In this document: positions 33,454-42,637 of the stretch, piece by piece
Layout of the letters: each line of letters begins with the position of its first letter
Numbering within the stretch: position 1 is the stretch's first letter
DNA from: Streptomyces sp. GS7
GTDB lineage: Bacteria > Actinomycetota > Actinomycetes > Streptomycetales > Streptomycetaceae
Assembly: GCF_009834125.1 (NCBI RefSeq)
Contig: NZ_CP047146.1
Coordinates: 1,915,501-1,979,500, forward strand
Direction: 5' to 3'
DNA length: 64,000 nucleotides
Position numbers and translations under genes: made by a program
The notes under the pieces: model-generated
What the model was told of the DNA's origin: nothing
The model's input: the letters and a program-made list of their open reading frames with translations, nothing else
Database searches by the model: none

Positions 33454-34763
33454 GGCAATCCTCCATCCTCTGTCCGTATGTCGAGTTCTCGCTGCTGGCC
33501 AGAGGTGTCGAGCGGGGGAAACGGGCGGGCGTCGCGGAGCGGTCCGCCTTCTGGGCCGATCCGGGCATAGCGGGCGATCAGTACCCAGTCGATGACGGCG
33601 AGTGTGACCAGAACGGCGGTGAAGGCGATGAATGAGGTGAGCATCCCGCCGAACGAGACATCGGACACGGCTTGCTGAACAGTGAGTTCACCCGTGACCA
33701 TCCAGGGCTGACGTCCGACTTCTCGGGTGATCCATCCGCTGATCAACGCCAGGAAGGCAAAAGGCAGGAGGAATTGGGCGATTCTGAGGCGGATGCGCTT
33801 CTGGGACAGCGGGACCTTGTTGCCGAGTACCGCAGTGGCCGGAATCCAGGAGAGGAGCACCAGGAACACTCCGATGACCACCATGGTCATGGAAGCCCAG
33901 CCCAGCCAAGCGGGCGGCAGCCAGTCTCCGGAGCCGTACTTGGCTATCGAAGCGGACCGCACCTGGTCGAGTTCGCTGCCGGTCTCCCCCGAGATAACGG
34001 CGTACTTCTCGGGTTGATAGCCGCGCAGTGCGCCGAGATGTATGCCGCCCGCGATGGCGGTCACGAGTGCGCCGATGCCTGCGGCGAGGGAACCCTGCAC
34101 CAGGGTGGGGCGGAAGAACTCGACATCGTGGTCTCGGAGAATGTGGTGCGCGCTGACCGCGGCGAGAAACATCCCGGCGAGTAGGGCCACCGCCGCCGCC
34201 ACGTGGAACACGGCGTACCAGGTGGCTCCGTTGGAAAGAATGGCGAACCAGTCCGTGACCCGGGCCTCACCACCGCGCATTTCATAGCCGACGGGCTTCT
34301 GCATAAAGCCGTTCACCACCATGATCCAGCACGTGGAGGCGTACGCCGTGATGGCCACCAGCCAGATCAGTACGAGATGGGCACGGGCGGGTACCTTGTC
34401 AAATCCGAAAGCCCACAAACCGAGGAATGTCGACTCCAGGAAGAACGAGACGATGGCCTCCACAGCGATCGGCGCGCCGACGACATTGCCCATGACGTGC
34501 GAAAGGCCCGACCAGTTGAGCCCGAACTGGAATTCCTGGGTGAGGCCGCTGATGATGCCGAGTGCGTAGTTGATGACGTAGAGGCCGCCCCAAAAACGCA
34601 CCCGCCGCATCCGTGTCGAGCGCAGCTCCCGGTCGCTTGTGCGCATCGCCCTGGTCTGCATAGCGGCGACGACCGTGACCAGCCCCAGGGTGAGGGCGAC
34701 GAACAGGAAGTGCAGCGTTGCTGTGGTCGCGAACTGCAGTCGCGCGAGGTCGACTTCGTGCAC
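33429..34763 (-). CDS. cydA: Cytochrome bd quinol oxidase subunit I
   Basis: 444 residues with nine membrane segments. CydA holds hemes b558, b595 and d and oxidises quinol. Visible landmarks are the first His ligand in TATLHFLFVALTLGL (near residue 17), QEFQFGLNWSGL and the quinol-loop signature EVGRQPWMVTGELTVQQAVS (about residues 355-375). The short loop before GRQPW fits the actinobacterial short-Q-loop type. The GTG at 34763 follows TTGGAG. The gene lies 58 bases after the DUF4243 gene and probably shares its MarR-controlled promoter. Confidence 0.94.
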   Translation of the reverse strand: MHEVDLARLQFATTATLHFLFVALTLGLVTVVAAMQTRAMRTSDRELRSTRMRRVRFWGGLYVINYALGIISGLTQEFQFGLNWSGLSHVMGNVVGAPIAVEAIVSFFLESTFLGLWAFGFDKVPARAHLVLIWLVAITAYASTCWIMVVNGFMQKPVGYEMRGGEARVTDWFAILSNGATWYAVFHVAAAVALLAGMFLAAVSAHHILRDHDVEFFRPTLVQGSLAAGIGALVTAIAGGIHLGALRGYQPEKYAVISGETGSELDQVRSASIAKYGSGDWLPPAWLGWASMTMVVIGVFLVLLSWIPATAVLGNKVPLSQKRIRLRIAQFLLPFAFLALISGWITREVGRQPWMVTGELTVQQAVSDVSFGGMLTSFIAFTAVLVTLAVIDWVLIARYARIGPEGGPLRDARPFPPLDTSGQQRELDIRTEDGGLPWISSGTP

Positions 34764-34821
34764 GTCTTCAATGCTCCAAGAAGAGAAATGAGAGAGGCGG
34801 CTTCGGGTGGGCGGGGGGCTT

Positions 34822-35955
34822 TTAGGGGGTGTCGGGGCGTAGACCCCCGACACCGCCGCCGGCGTCCAGGGGAGTGATGCGCCGCTGTGCGGCGAACGCG
34901 GCGGCCAGGTAGCGGCGGTTGGGCCGCAGGGCGTACTCGCGCAGGCATGCCTCAGTGAATTTGATGACGTGTTCATCGCCGTGTTCGGCGGCCAGGGCAC
35001 CCAGTTCGTACGTCGGGGGCAGGTCCTGGACCTCCGTCTGCCACGCCGCCGTGCATTCGTTGCGCCGGTCTACGGTGAAGGCCAGTAGGAACGCCGTCTG
35101 CACCTGCCAGAGTCGAGCCAGCGTCGGCTCGTGCAATTCGTGTGGCAGGTGTGGGAGTACAAGGCGGACGGCGGCGGGTGCGGTGACGCCGTGGATCAAC
35201 GGAACCGGGTACACCTCGGGGTGACCGAGATAGACGTCGGCGAACCGCTCCGTCATCTCGCTCAGCAGCCGGGGCGCCTGTTCCGGGGCCAGGCACTCCA
35301 GCGACTCGCTGTAGCCGGGCAGTTCGGCGAGAGTATCCAGGCGATTGCGGGCGGTACCCGGTTCCAGTCCGCCGTCCAGCGCCACGCGGGGCAGCACGTC
35401 GACAGCAGTGGACAGGCGGTAAGGGCCCAGCAGTCGGGGGTGTCCGGGGAGCTCGGTGTAGCGGGCGGCCCAGTAGGCCAACCCACGTGCCAGCTCTACA
35501 AGTTGGAGCAGAGTTGGCTTGTCGGCAGCGGCGTACAGGCTGCGTACCGCGTGGGCGGTGCGTATGAGGCCGTGGGTGAGCCCAGCGAACAGGCCGGGGA
35601 GCAGGCGCGGCCACCAGCGGACAAGGACCTCGCGCCAGTGCGCCTCGGCCAGCTCACGGACGAAAAGCCGCTCCCAGTCCCCGGCACGACGGAACGCCCC
35701 GAGCGCGGGCCGCCAGGAGGAGTCGTCCGCGGGATCCAGGGCGAAGCGCGCGGCGGGCGGCTCATGATGCTCCATCGCGCGACGGTAGCGGCCCACCCAC
35801 CGGACGACCTCGCTCTCCTGCCCGAGCAGAGCAAGCGCCTCCGCGCCCATCGGGCCGTGGTTGGCGAGGTCGACTCCCTGCCCGCGCTCATACCCGAGAT
35901 CGGCCATCCGTTCCAAGGCGTCGTTGACCGCGTCGCTGTAGCTGATCGACCCCAT
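34822..35955 (-). CDS. Questin oxidase-like protein (DUF4243)
   Basis: 377 residues. The sequence MGSISYSDAVNDALERMADLGYERG...NHGPMGAEALALLGQESEVVRWVGRYRR, with FALDPADDSSWRPALGAFRRAGDWERLF, fits the questin oxidase/DUF4243 family, whose fungal members open the ring of an anthraquinone. A His in LTHGLIRTAHAVRSL and others in HEPTLAR and AEHGDEHVIKFTEACL recur in the family. It is the first gene of the leftward run DUF4243-cydA-cydB-ctaA and diverges from a MarR regulator. A role in removing or modifying a quinone is inference. Confidence 0.85.
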   Translation of the reverse strand: MGSISYSDAVNDALERMADLGYERGQGVDLANHGPMGAEALALLGQESEVVRWVGRYRRAMEHHEPPAARFALDPADDSSWRPALGAFRRAGDWERLFVRELAEAHWREVLVRWWPRLLPGLFAGLTHGLIRTAHAVRSLYAAADKPTLLQLVELARGLAYWAARYTELPGHPRLLGPYRLSTAVDVLPRVALDGGLEPGTARNRLDTLAELPGYSESLECLAPEQAPRLLSEMTERFADVYLGHPEVYPVPLIHGVTAPAAVRLVLPHLPHELHEPTLARLWQVQTAFLLAFTVDRRNECTAAWQTEVQDLPPTYELGALAAEHGDEHVIKFTEACLREYALRPNRRYLAAAFAAQRRITPLDAGGGVGGLRPDTP

Positions 35956-35985
35956 GAGCGATTCACCCTTCGGGTTGCCTAATGG

Positions 35986-35999
35986 TTTGGATATCCAAA
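35986..35999. promoter_or_regulatory. Perfect 14-bp palindrome, probable MarR operator
   Basis: TTTGGATATCCAAA lies between the divergent DUF4243 (start 35955) and marR (start 36018) genes. Its symmetry and length fit a MarR-dimer operator, and the site would overlap both promoters, allowing autoregulation plus control of the respiratory operon. Confidence 0.75.
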
Positions 36000-36017
36000 G
36001 CATATACACTCGCAAGT

Positions 36018-36509
36018 ATGCACCACACCCACGAAGCCGGGAAGGCAGGCCGGACGCCGACCCCCGAAGAAGCCCAAGTCGTCGGCCTCGCGCCACTGCT
36101 GGAGCCCTACTTCCGTGGCGCAGTGGTCCGGGAACTCATGCCGGCGCCGCTGCGTGACGCGATGGAGACCCACCGATTGACGCCGCGCCACGGTGCCGTA
36201 CTGCCCCAACTCCTTGCCGGACAGCCGCTGACCGTCGGCGAGATCGCCCGGCGGCTTCACGTGTCGCTGCCCACCGCCAGCGAGCTGGTCGGCGGCCTGA
36301 GCCGGGCAGGGATCGTGGAACGCACCGAAGACCCGTCGAACCGCCGCCGGATCTTGGTGTCACTGGCCGAGCAGTACCGCTCCCAGCTCGAAACGTTCGT
36401 CGTCCGGCGGGGCGAGCCGCTGCTCCGTGCCCTGGACGGGCTGTCACCGAGCGAGCGGGCGGGATTCCTGGCGGGACTGACGGCTTGGGTGCGCGAGGTG
36501 CAGAGCTAG
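36018..36509 (+). CDS. MarR-family transcriptional regulator
   Basis: 163 residues. The winged helix-turn-helix is visible as TPRHGAVLPQLLAGQPLTVGEIARRLHVSLPTASELVGGLSRAGIVERTEDPSNRRRILVSL in outline, with dimerisation helices at both ends. No Cys is present, so a thiol-based redox switch like YodB or OhrR is unlikely; ligand binding is more plausible. The stop codon TAG lies within the CTAG at which three insertion sequences have accumulated. Confidence 0.9.
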   Translation: MHHTHEAGKAGRTPTPEEAQVVGLAPLLEPYFRGAVVRELMPAPLRDAMETHRLTPRHGAVLPQLLAGQPLTVGEIARRLHVSLPTASELVGGLSRAGIVERTEDPSNRRRILVSLAEQYRSQLETFVVRRGEPLLRALDGLSPSERAGFLAGLTAWVREVQS

Positions 36510-36573
36510 GTCGTGTATCGAAAGTGCCTGGTGAGGATGGCGGAGGGCCCATTTTGTGATCCAGAATGATTGG

Positions 36574-37116
36574 ATGGTCATGCTTGCGACTCCCCGTTTG
36601 ATCCTGCGTCGCTGGCGTGAGGAAGACGTTGCGCCCATGGCTGCCATCAATGCCGACCCCGAGGTCATGCGGTGGATCCGTGACGGCAGCGTCCGTGACG
36701 AACAGCAGACTCGCGGCGGGGTCCAGGCATGGGAGAGCGAGTGGGAGTCACAGGGCTTCGGCCTGTTCGCCGTGGAGATCCGGTCCACTGGCGAGCTGGC
36801 CGGGTTCACCGGCCTTTCGGTGCCCGACTTCTTGCCGGAGGTACTGCCGGCGGTTGAGGTCGGCTGGCGGCTGGGACGTTCCCACTGGGGGCAGGGCTTG
36901 GCCACCGAGGCCGCTGCGGCCTCTGTACGGTTCGGGTTCGAAGAGCGAGGGCTGGAGCGGATCGTCAGCATCACTCAAGTGGGCAACGACGCCTCCGAGC
37001 GGATCATGACCAAACTGGGGATGCATCAGGTCCGTGAGACCGTCAATCCCACCGGCGGTCGGCGAGTCCGGGTGTTCGAGTTGTCGTCGGACCAGTACGT
37101 CACAACCACTCGTTGA
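36574..37116 (+). CDS. GNAT-family N-acetyltransferase (RimJ/RimL type), IS passenger
   Basis: 180 residues from the ATG at 36574 (GTG 36556 and ATG 36580 are alternatives). Family landmarks are [35 protein letters not shown] (the acetyl-CoA loop, with [10 protein letters not shown] in place of the usual RxxGxGxA/G), [31 protein letters not shown] and a final FELS. It converges on and overlaps the transposase gene by 17 bases. The substrate is unknown; such enzymes can acetylate ribosomal proteins, amino acids or antibiotics. Confidence 0.85.
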   Translation: MVMLATPRLILRRWREEDVAPMAAINADPEVMRWIRDGSVRDEQQTRGGVQAWESEWESQGFGLFAVEIRSTGELAGFTGLSVPDFLPEVLPAVEVGWRLGRSHWGQGLATEAAAASVRFGFEERGLERIVSITQVGNDASERIMTKLGMHQVRETVNPTGGRRVRVFELSSDQYVTTTR

Positions 37117-37974
37117 TGGCCGCTACGAGGACGGTAGCTTCGTAGCGGACCGCGAGCTTGTCGTAGCGAGTAGCCACGGCGCGGTGCCTTTTGAGGCGAT
37201 TAATGCCGCACTCGAACGCGTGCCGAGCCTTGTAATCCTCGGCATCGAACTTGGGCGGCCGGCCGCCCCGCGAGCCGAGCTTCTTGCGGTTGCGAGCCTG
37301 GTCGGCCTTGTCCGGGATGGTGCAGCGGATCCCGCGCCGGCGCAGGTAGGCACGGTTCTTCCGGGACGCGTACGCCTTGTCGGCGCGGACCCGGTTGGGC
37401 CGGGTGCGCGGGCGACCGGAACCCGGGCGGGCCACGCAGACCTTCTTCAGGGCGGGTTCGAACTGCGGGGAGTCTCCTCGCTGTCCAGCTGTAATCACGA
37501 TCGACATCGGCTTTTGCCCGTGCTCAACAGCCAGGTGCAGCTTGGTGGTCAGGCCGCCACGCGAGCGGCCGAGCCCGTGGTCGTCCGGCTCGGCGGTGAC
37601 GCCGCCGGGCGGCTCCTTCTGCAGGTCCCCCTTTTCCGCGCCCCGGCGGCGTGCTGGTGGGCCCGGCACACGGTGGAGTCGATGTTGAGGTCCCAGGTGA
37701 TGAGCTCCCTGGCGTCGGCCCGGGCCTGCAGTTCGGCGAAGATCCGCTGCCAGGTGCCGTCCCGCTGCCAGCGCCGGAACAGGTCGTACCCCCGGGCCCA
37801 GGGCCCGTACCACTCCGGCACATCCCGCCACGGGACACCAGTGCGGGTGCGAAACCGTATGCCGTCGATCAGCTGGCTCCTGGTCCATATCGGCGGACGG
37901 CCCGGCTCGTGGCCCCTGGGCAACAGCGGCTCCAGGCGGGCCCACTGCGCATCCGTCAGATCTCCACGTGCCAC
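37100..37974 (-). CDS. IS5-family transposase, two frames joined by -1 frameshifting
   Basis: The upstream frame (from 37974) encodes [23 protein letters not shown] through the first catalytic Asp in [18 protein letters not shown]. The second frame continues [11 protein letters not shown]...[19 protein letters not shown], then [22 protein letters not shown] (second Asp) and [22 protein letters not shown] (Glu). The shift lies at an A-then-G run near 37630, a common programmed slip site in this group. All catalytic regions are present. Confidence 0.9.
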
Positions 37975-38022
37975 GAAGCAGGATCATCCCACCCCAAGAT
38001 CCACTTCCGATACACGCCCTAG

Positions 38023-39626
38023 CTTGTTTTTTAAGATCCAGTCTCGAATGTGCTTCGAACTTGATCAGCGTTTTCGCAGTTCAGCGGACGTGAAGGCGGC
38101 CTTCGGCTGATCATGTGCTCCGACCAAGGAACGCACACACTCAGCACGAAGGCCGTAAGGATGAGTCTGTCGCATCACGCCGTTGAACATGGGCAGTTCA
38201 CAGAACTGTCACGCTTCCGAGGCGAGTTCTACTCCTGTCTGACCAGGCGTGCGGACGCACAGTTCGAGTTGGCCGATGCCGTGCTGAGTGCGGACGGCCC
38301 GGTCCGTTCTCTGGTTGAGTTGTCGCTGGTGGGGGAACATCGCCGCGGGCACGGTGGCCTCTACGACGCCTTGGCCGCCGGCCGGATGGACATCGGCCGG
38401 CTGCGGCGGGCAGTGGCCGCAGTACCTCTGCCACGGGCTGCGGACGGCCGGCTGGTGCTGGCCGCCGACATCACCTGCTGGCTGCGGCCCAACGCACACA
38501 CCTCACCGCAGCGGATCCTGTGCCACACCTACGGCCGCGGCAAAGACCAGCACATTCCCGTTCCGGGTTGGCCGTACTCGGTGATCTGCGCGCTGGAGAC
38601 GGGCCGCAGCTCGTGGACCGCGCCACTGGACGCGCTCCGACTGGCACCGGGCGACGACGACGCCACCGTCACCGCCAGACAGATGCGCGAGTTGGTCGGC
38701 CGGCTGATGGAGGCAGGGCAGTGGAAAGGCGGCGACCCCGAGATCCTCATCGTCGTGGATGCCGGATACGACGTGCCCCGCCTGGCATTCCTGCTCAAGG
38801 ATCTGCCGGTGCAGGTGCTGGGCCGGATGCGTTCGGACCGCGTCCTGCGTCGTGCCGCCCCACCGCGAAAGCCCCATACGATAGGCCGCCCGCCGCGTCA
38901 CGGCGGCGAGTTCGCCTTCGGCGACCAGTCCACCTGGGACATCCCAAACGCGCAGACCGTCACGCAGACCCGTCTGTACGGCACCGCCACCGCCCAGGCA
39001 TGGGACCGTCTCCACCCACGGCTGACACACCGTTCCGCCTGGGTCGCCGAACTGGGAACCCTCCCGGTCATCGAGGGAACTGTGATCCACCTGCAGGTCG
39101 AGCACCTGCCCAGCGGCGCCATCCCGAAACCGGTGTGGCTGTGGTGGTCGGGCACCGACGCCACCCCCACTCAGGTCGACCTGCTCTGGCAGACCTTCCT
39201 GCGACGCTTCGACATCGAGCACACCTTTCGGCTGTTCAAACAGACCCTCGGCTGGACCCGCCCCAAGATCCGCACCCCCGAAGCCGCCGACCGGTGGACC
39301 TGGCTCATCCTCGCCGCATACACCCAACTCCGCCTTGCCCGGCCACTGGCGGCCGACCTGCGGCGGCCCTGGGAACGACCAGCAGAGCCCTACAAACTCA
39401 CCCCTGCCCGAGTCCGCCGCGACTTCAGGCACCTCCGCCCGAAGACCCTCTGCCCCGCCGAAGCACCGAAACCCTCCCGCCCCGGCCCAGGCCGACCACC
39501 CGGCCGCAAGAACACCCACCCCACACCCCGCCACGACGTCCACACAGTCCGCAAAACAGACAAAACGAAACGACGAACGAAGAAATCAACAACCCCACGA
39601 CCCCGCCGCAAAGGTTAAAGATCAAG
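38023..39626 (+). mobile_element. IS701/IS4-like insertion sequence
   Basis: 1604 bp. The left end CTTGTTTTTTAAG and the complement of the right end (CTTGATCTTTAAC) form short imperfect inverted repeats, and CTAG flanks both sides. A 4-bp YTAR target repeat is what I associate with the IS701 family. Confidence 0.75.
38161..39618 (+). CDS. DDE transposase, IS701/IS4-like
   Basis: 485 residues. The DDE-type core shows AADITCWLRPNAHTS with the first Asp, ILIVVDAGYDVPRLAFLL with the second, and FDIEHTFRLFKQTLGWTRPKIR with the Glu (the YREK-like region of IS4/IS701 enzymes). The C-terminal 60 residues are very basic and Pro-rich. The ATG at 38161 is preceded by GAAGG. The frame is intact, so it may be active. 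Confidence 0.85.
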   Translation: MSLSHHAVEHGQFTELSRFRGEFYSCLTRRADAQFELADAVLSADGPVRSLVELSLVGEHRRGHGGLYDALAAGRMDIGRLRRAVAAVPLPRAADGRLVLAADITCWLRPNAHTSPQRILCHTYGRGKDQHIPVPGWPYSVICALETGRSSWTAPLDALRLAPGDDDATVTARQMRELVGRLMEAGQWKGGDPEILIVVDAGYDVPRLAFLLKDLPVQVLGRMRSDRVLRRAAPPRKPHTIGRPPRHGGEFAFGDQSTWDIPNAQTVTQTRLYGTATAQAWDRLHPRLTHRSAWVAELGTLPVIEGTVIHLQVEHLPSGAIPKPVWLWWSGTDATPTQVDLLWQTFLRRFDIEHTFRLFKQTLGWTRPKIRTPEAADRWTWLILAAYTQLRLARPLAADLRRPWERPAEPYKLTPARVRRDFRHLRPKTLCPAEAPKPSRPGPGRPPGRKNTHPTPRHDVHTVRKTDKTKRRTKKSTTPRPRRKG

Positions 39627-39630
39627 CTAG

Positions 39631-41462
39631 CTTGACTCTGTCGGGGATCTTGGGGTGGTCGAGCTCAGCTGCCGAGGGTTCGCCAGGACTTGGGCCGGGG
39701 GATCTCGTTCTGGTCCAGGAAGGTCTGGAAGGCGGTCGGCGGTCGCGGTGAGGGGGTTTCCTCGTCCGGTGGCAGGCTGCTGAGGCGTTCGATGTTCACG
39801 GCGATTGCTGTGAACACGTGTTGCAGGTGGGCTTTCGGCTGTCCTCGGTAGCGGCAGTGGCGCATGCCGTGTCCGTGGGCGAACTCGTTGATGGTGCCTT
39901 CCACTCCGGAGCGGACCGCGTACCGGGCCTGCCAGTTGGGTGTCTGCTGCTCGGTGCGGACGCGGACGTGCAGGTCGCGGAGTTCTCGCGGGGGAAAGCC
40001 CACGTTCCGGGCGCTCTCGCGGGAGTTGGTGCACCGGGGGCGGTCCGGACACGGCTGACACTGGCTCTTGGTGAACCGCGCCACGATCAGGGGTGCCGCG
40101 GTGGGCGAGGAGGTCGGGTAGGGGCCGTGCCAGCCCTGGCTGACCTGGCCTCGGGGGCAGGTGACCTGTCGGCGGTCGAAGTCGATGTGGAAGTCGTCCC
40201 GGTCGAAGCCTTCGTTTTTGCGGTGCTGGCGGGTGGGGTTGCCCGGCAGCGGCCCGCTGACAGTGACCTGTTGTTCGCGCTCGGCTCGTTCCAGATGGAC
40301 CAGAGAGGTGTAGCCGCCGTCGACCAGGTGCTCGGCAGGCAGCAGAGCGCGACGCGCCAGACGAGTGTGGATGCCGGGCAGGGCCTGGGCGTCGTTCGTG
40401 GCGGCCGATGTGGTGGCCACGTCCGTGATCACGTTGACGCTGTCGGAGGCACACGTCTCGGTGACATGCGCGGCGAACCCCTTCCAGCTGATGATGTGCC
40501 CATGGCGGACGTAGCGCGCCGTGGTGTCGTAGGGGGAGACGATCGCCAAGGAGGAAGGCGGCAGCCCGCCGTCGTCGGCGGTGCGCCAGCGCAGGCGGCC
40601 TGCCGCGTCGCGGTAGTAGTTCTGCACGACGATCTGGCGCAGTGCCTCGGCCTGTGGGCCGGGCCGGTAACCCGCCCAGTGCCGGTGGAGGCGCTCCAGC
40701 AGCCGGCAGGCGTCGTCGCCGGCGGCGAGGATCCTGGTCTTGGGCCGGGTGGGGTTCTTGCCCAGACGGACCGGACGGCCGTAGCGACGCCCCCAGTCCT
40801 CGTCGACCAGGCCGGTCAACAGGTGCGAAGCGGTGCGGGCCACTTCTTCCAGCACGGCACGGACGGCCTCGGTGACCAGTTCCAGCCGGGTCAGGTCGCG
40901 CACTGCGGCCAGGACGTGGGTGGAGTCGGTGCGCTGCGTGGTGCGCTCGCGCACGAGTCCGGCCTCCTTCAGACGGGCGAGCGCGAGGTCGAGGAGGCGG
41001 TCGGCGCGGTCGTCCTGGGCGAGGCGCTCGCGGAAGTCGGCCAGCACGCTGTGGTGGAAGCCCGGATCGTCCAGCTCCAGGCACAGCGCGTATTTGAAGT
41101 CGATGCGGCAGCAGACCGCTTCGGCCGCCTGACGGTCCGACAGATCGAGCAGGAACTGCAGGACACAGACGGTGGCCAGCTGGGCGGGCGAGAGCCCGGG
41201 ACGGCCGTCGCGCGGGTACCAGTCGGCGAAGTCCTCGTCACACCACAGCCCGTCCAGCCGGTCTCTCACCCACATCGCCGTCGTACCGCCCGGGTTGCTC
41301 GCCCGCGCGATCTGCGCGGTCAGAGACGGGACTTGCTCACCGGAACGGGGACGGAGCGACAACAGACACCTCGACAACTGCATCGGTCTTCAGAACGCTC
41401 CGAGAATGCACGCTGATCATGCTGCCGCACCTGGAAACTACAAGATCCCCGACAGAGTCAAG
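39631..41462 (-). mobile_element. IS1182-family insertion sequence
   Basis: 1832 bp with perfect 22-bp terminal inverted repeats (39631-39652 and 41441-41462), flanked by CTAG on both sides. It contains a single full-length transposase gene. Confidence 0.92.
39665..41383 (-). CDS. IS1182-family transposase
   Basis: 572 residues. The DUF772-type N-terminal domain ([40 protein letters not shown] in outline) is followed by the DDE core: Asp in [15 protein letters not shown], Asp in [14 protein letters not shown] and Glu in [24 protein letters not shown] Cys cluster [13 protein letters not shown] is typical of the family. The gene is intact and full length. Confidence 0.95.
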   Translation of the reverse strand: MQLSRCLLSLRPRSGEQVPSLTAQIARASNPGGTTAMWVRDRLDGLWCDEDFADWYPRDGRPGLSPAQLATVCVLQFLLDLSDRQAAEAVCCRIDFKYALCLELDDPGFHHSVLADFRERLAQDDRADRLLDLALARLKEAGLVRERTTQRTDSTHVLAAVRDLTRLELVTEAVRAVLEEVARTASHLLTGLVDEDWGRRYGRPVRLGKNPTRPKTRILAAGDDACRLLERLHRHWAGYRPGPQAEALRQIVVQNYYRDAAGRLRWRTADDGGLPPSSLAIVSPYDTTARYVRHGHIISWKGFAAHVTETCASDSVNVITDVATTSAATNDAQALPGIHTRLARRALLPAEHLVDGGYTSLVHLERAEREQQVTVSGPLPGNPTRQHRKNEGFDRDDFHIDFDRRQVTCPRGQVSQGWHGPYPTSSPTAAPLIVARFTKSQCQPCPDRPRCTNSRESARNVGFPPRELRDLHVRVRTEQQTPNWQARYAVRSGVEGTINEFAHGHGMRHCRYRGQPKAHLQHVFTAIAVNIERLSSLPPDEETPSPRPPTAFQTFLDQNEIPRPKSWRTLGS

Positions 41463-41544
41463 CTAGTGCCGCATTAGGCAACGTTCGCCCCCTGTCGGAG
41501 GTCCTGCCTGTCGACGGCTTCGACCGCTGGCGGATAATCGACCG

Positions 41545-42057
41545 ATGAGCGCCATCGAACGCCCTTTGCCGCCTCTGAACGCCGACGAGCGCACTACGCT
41601 CGAAAGTTGGCTTGACTTTCACCGCGCCACCCTCGCCATGAAGTGCGAGGGCCTGGACGATGAGCAGGCCGCCGTCGCGTCCGTGCCACCGTCCGGCTTC
41701 ACCTTGACCGGCCTCGTCCAGCACATGGCGGAGGTGGAGCGGAACTGGTTTCGCCGAGTGTTCGCCGGAGAACAGGCCCTGCCGATCTACGACCCGCAGG
41801 CTGACCCGTCTGCCCCCGACGGCGGCTTCGAACTGGCCGAGGGCGCCACCCTGCATGACGCCCTCGACACCTGGCACGCGGAGATCGCCCGCGCCCGCGA
41901 GCTCTGCGCCGACCGCGCTCTGACCGACACCGGGCGCTTCATGGAGCAGGACGTCAACCTCCGCTGGATCTACGTGCACATGATTGAGGAGTACGCCCGC
42001 CACAATGGTCACGCCGACCTGCTCCGGGAGCGCATCGACGGCACCACTGGTGTATGA
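41545..42057 (+). CDS. DinB/DUF664-family protein
   Basis: 170 residues of the DinB four-helix-bundle superfamily. [22 protein letters not shown] holds the first metal-ligand His, and [26 protein letters not shown] holds the later HxxxH pair ([16 protein letters not shown]). Actinobacterial members are thought to be thiol-dependent (mycothiol) metal enzymes of unknown specific substrate. The ATG at 41545 lies about 80 bases to the right of the insertion-sequence array. Confidence 0.9.
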   Translation: MSAIERPLPPLNADERTTLESWLDFHRATLAMKCEGLDDEQAAVASVPPSGFTLTGLVQHMAEVERNWFRRVFAGEQALPIYDPQADPSAPDGGFELAEGATLHDALDTWHAEIARARELCADRALTDTGRFMEQDVNLRWIYVHMIEEYARHNGHADLLRERIDGTTGV

Positions 42058-42088
42058 CGCACAGGTAGCGTTCGCCCTCTTGTGAGGT

Positions 42089-42123
42089 GACGCGCCGCCA
42101 GGTTCCGTGCCGGGCGGCGCGTC
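42089..42123 (+). terminator. Hairpin terminator after the DinB-like gene
   Basis: A perfect 11-bp stem (42089-42099 with 42113-42123) and a 13-base loop, 32 bases after the stop at 42057. It has no T-run. Confidence 0.75.
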
Positions 42124-42139
42124 GTGTCAGGGTGCTCGG

Positions 42140-42481
42140 GTGGCGGAACGAGTACGCGTCCGCAAGATAGATGGTGACGAGGGCAGGTGCCTGCTGCGGA
42201 TCATCCGCCGGGGCACCGGGTCGGTGGTGACCTGGCGGCGGGCCCAGATGGTGCTGCTGTCCGCGCAGGGCACGCCCGTGGCGAAGATCGCCGAGGCGAC
42301 GTCCACCAGCGCCGGCCGAGTCCGGGATGTGATCCACAACTTCAACGCCGACGGCTTCGACTCGCTCTACCCCAAGTACAAAGGCGGCCGGCCAAAGACC
42401 TTCACCCTCCCGGAACGCCGGGAGATCAAGAAGATCGCCAAGTCCAAGCCGGCCGAGCACGGCTCAAGGCCGGGTAGTTAG
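42140..42481 (+). pseudogene. IS630-family transposase, N-terminal fragment
   Basis: 113 codons matching the N-terminal helix-turn-helix part of IS630-type transposases: RVRVRKIDGDEGRCLLRII, VTWRRAQMVLLSAQG and VAKIAEATSTSAGRVRDVIHNFNADGFDSLYPKYKGGRPKTF in outline. It stops at KPAEHG, before the DDE domain, and the following sequence is unrelated. Only a stub of the element remains. Confidence 0.85.
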
Positions 42482-42637
42482 CGCTTTCTGCGCCCTGGCA
42501 GGGCCAGGACCGGGTGTGCTTTCACAAGTGGATCGCGCCCGAGGCGTGATGCGAGCCCGACACCGCTGACCGGGCAGCGCACTTGGTGCCTCCAATACAA
42601 GCTTTGCAGACAATCGGTGCCGGCACTGTGATCGTTC

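Larger units (their letters stand above)
36510..38018 (-). mobile_element. IS5-like element carrying an acetyltransferase gene
   Basis: The left end GTCGTGTATCGAAAGTG and the complement of the right end (GGCGTGTATCGGAAGTG) match at 15 of 17 positions, and the element is flanked by CTAG on both sides. The transposase occupies only the right 900 bp; the left 600 bp hold a GNAT gene transcribed towards it. No inverted repeat was found nearer the transposase stop, so the acetyltransferase lies inside the unit. Confidence 0.75.
36506..41466 (+). repeat. Tandem array of three insertion sequences separated by CTAG
   Basis: CTAG occurs at 36506-36509, 38019-38022, 39627-39630 and 41463-41466. Between successive copies lie exactly one complete element each: an IS5-like element (36510-38018), an IS701/IS4-like element (38023-39626) and an IS1182-family element (39631-41462). 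Each junction is therefore end-to-end with only the shared 4-bp target repeat between. Confidence 0.88.

Noticed and set aside
20241..38018. Composite transposon bounded by two IS5 elements
   Set aside because: The two IS5-type elements have different ends and transposases, and the first is explained fully by its own TAA target repeats inside the recombinase gene.
39818..41416. A 532-codon plus-strand open frame opposite the IS1182 transposase
   Set aside because: Shadow of a transposase with all catalytic motifs.
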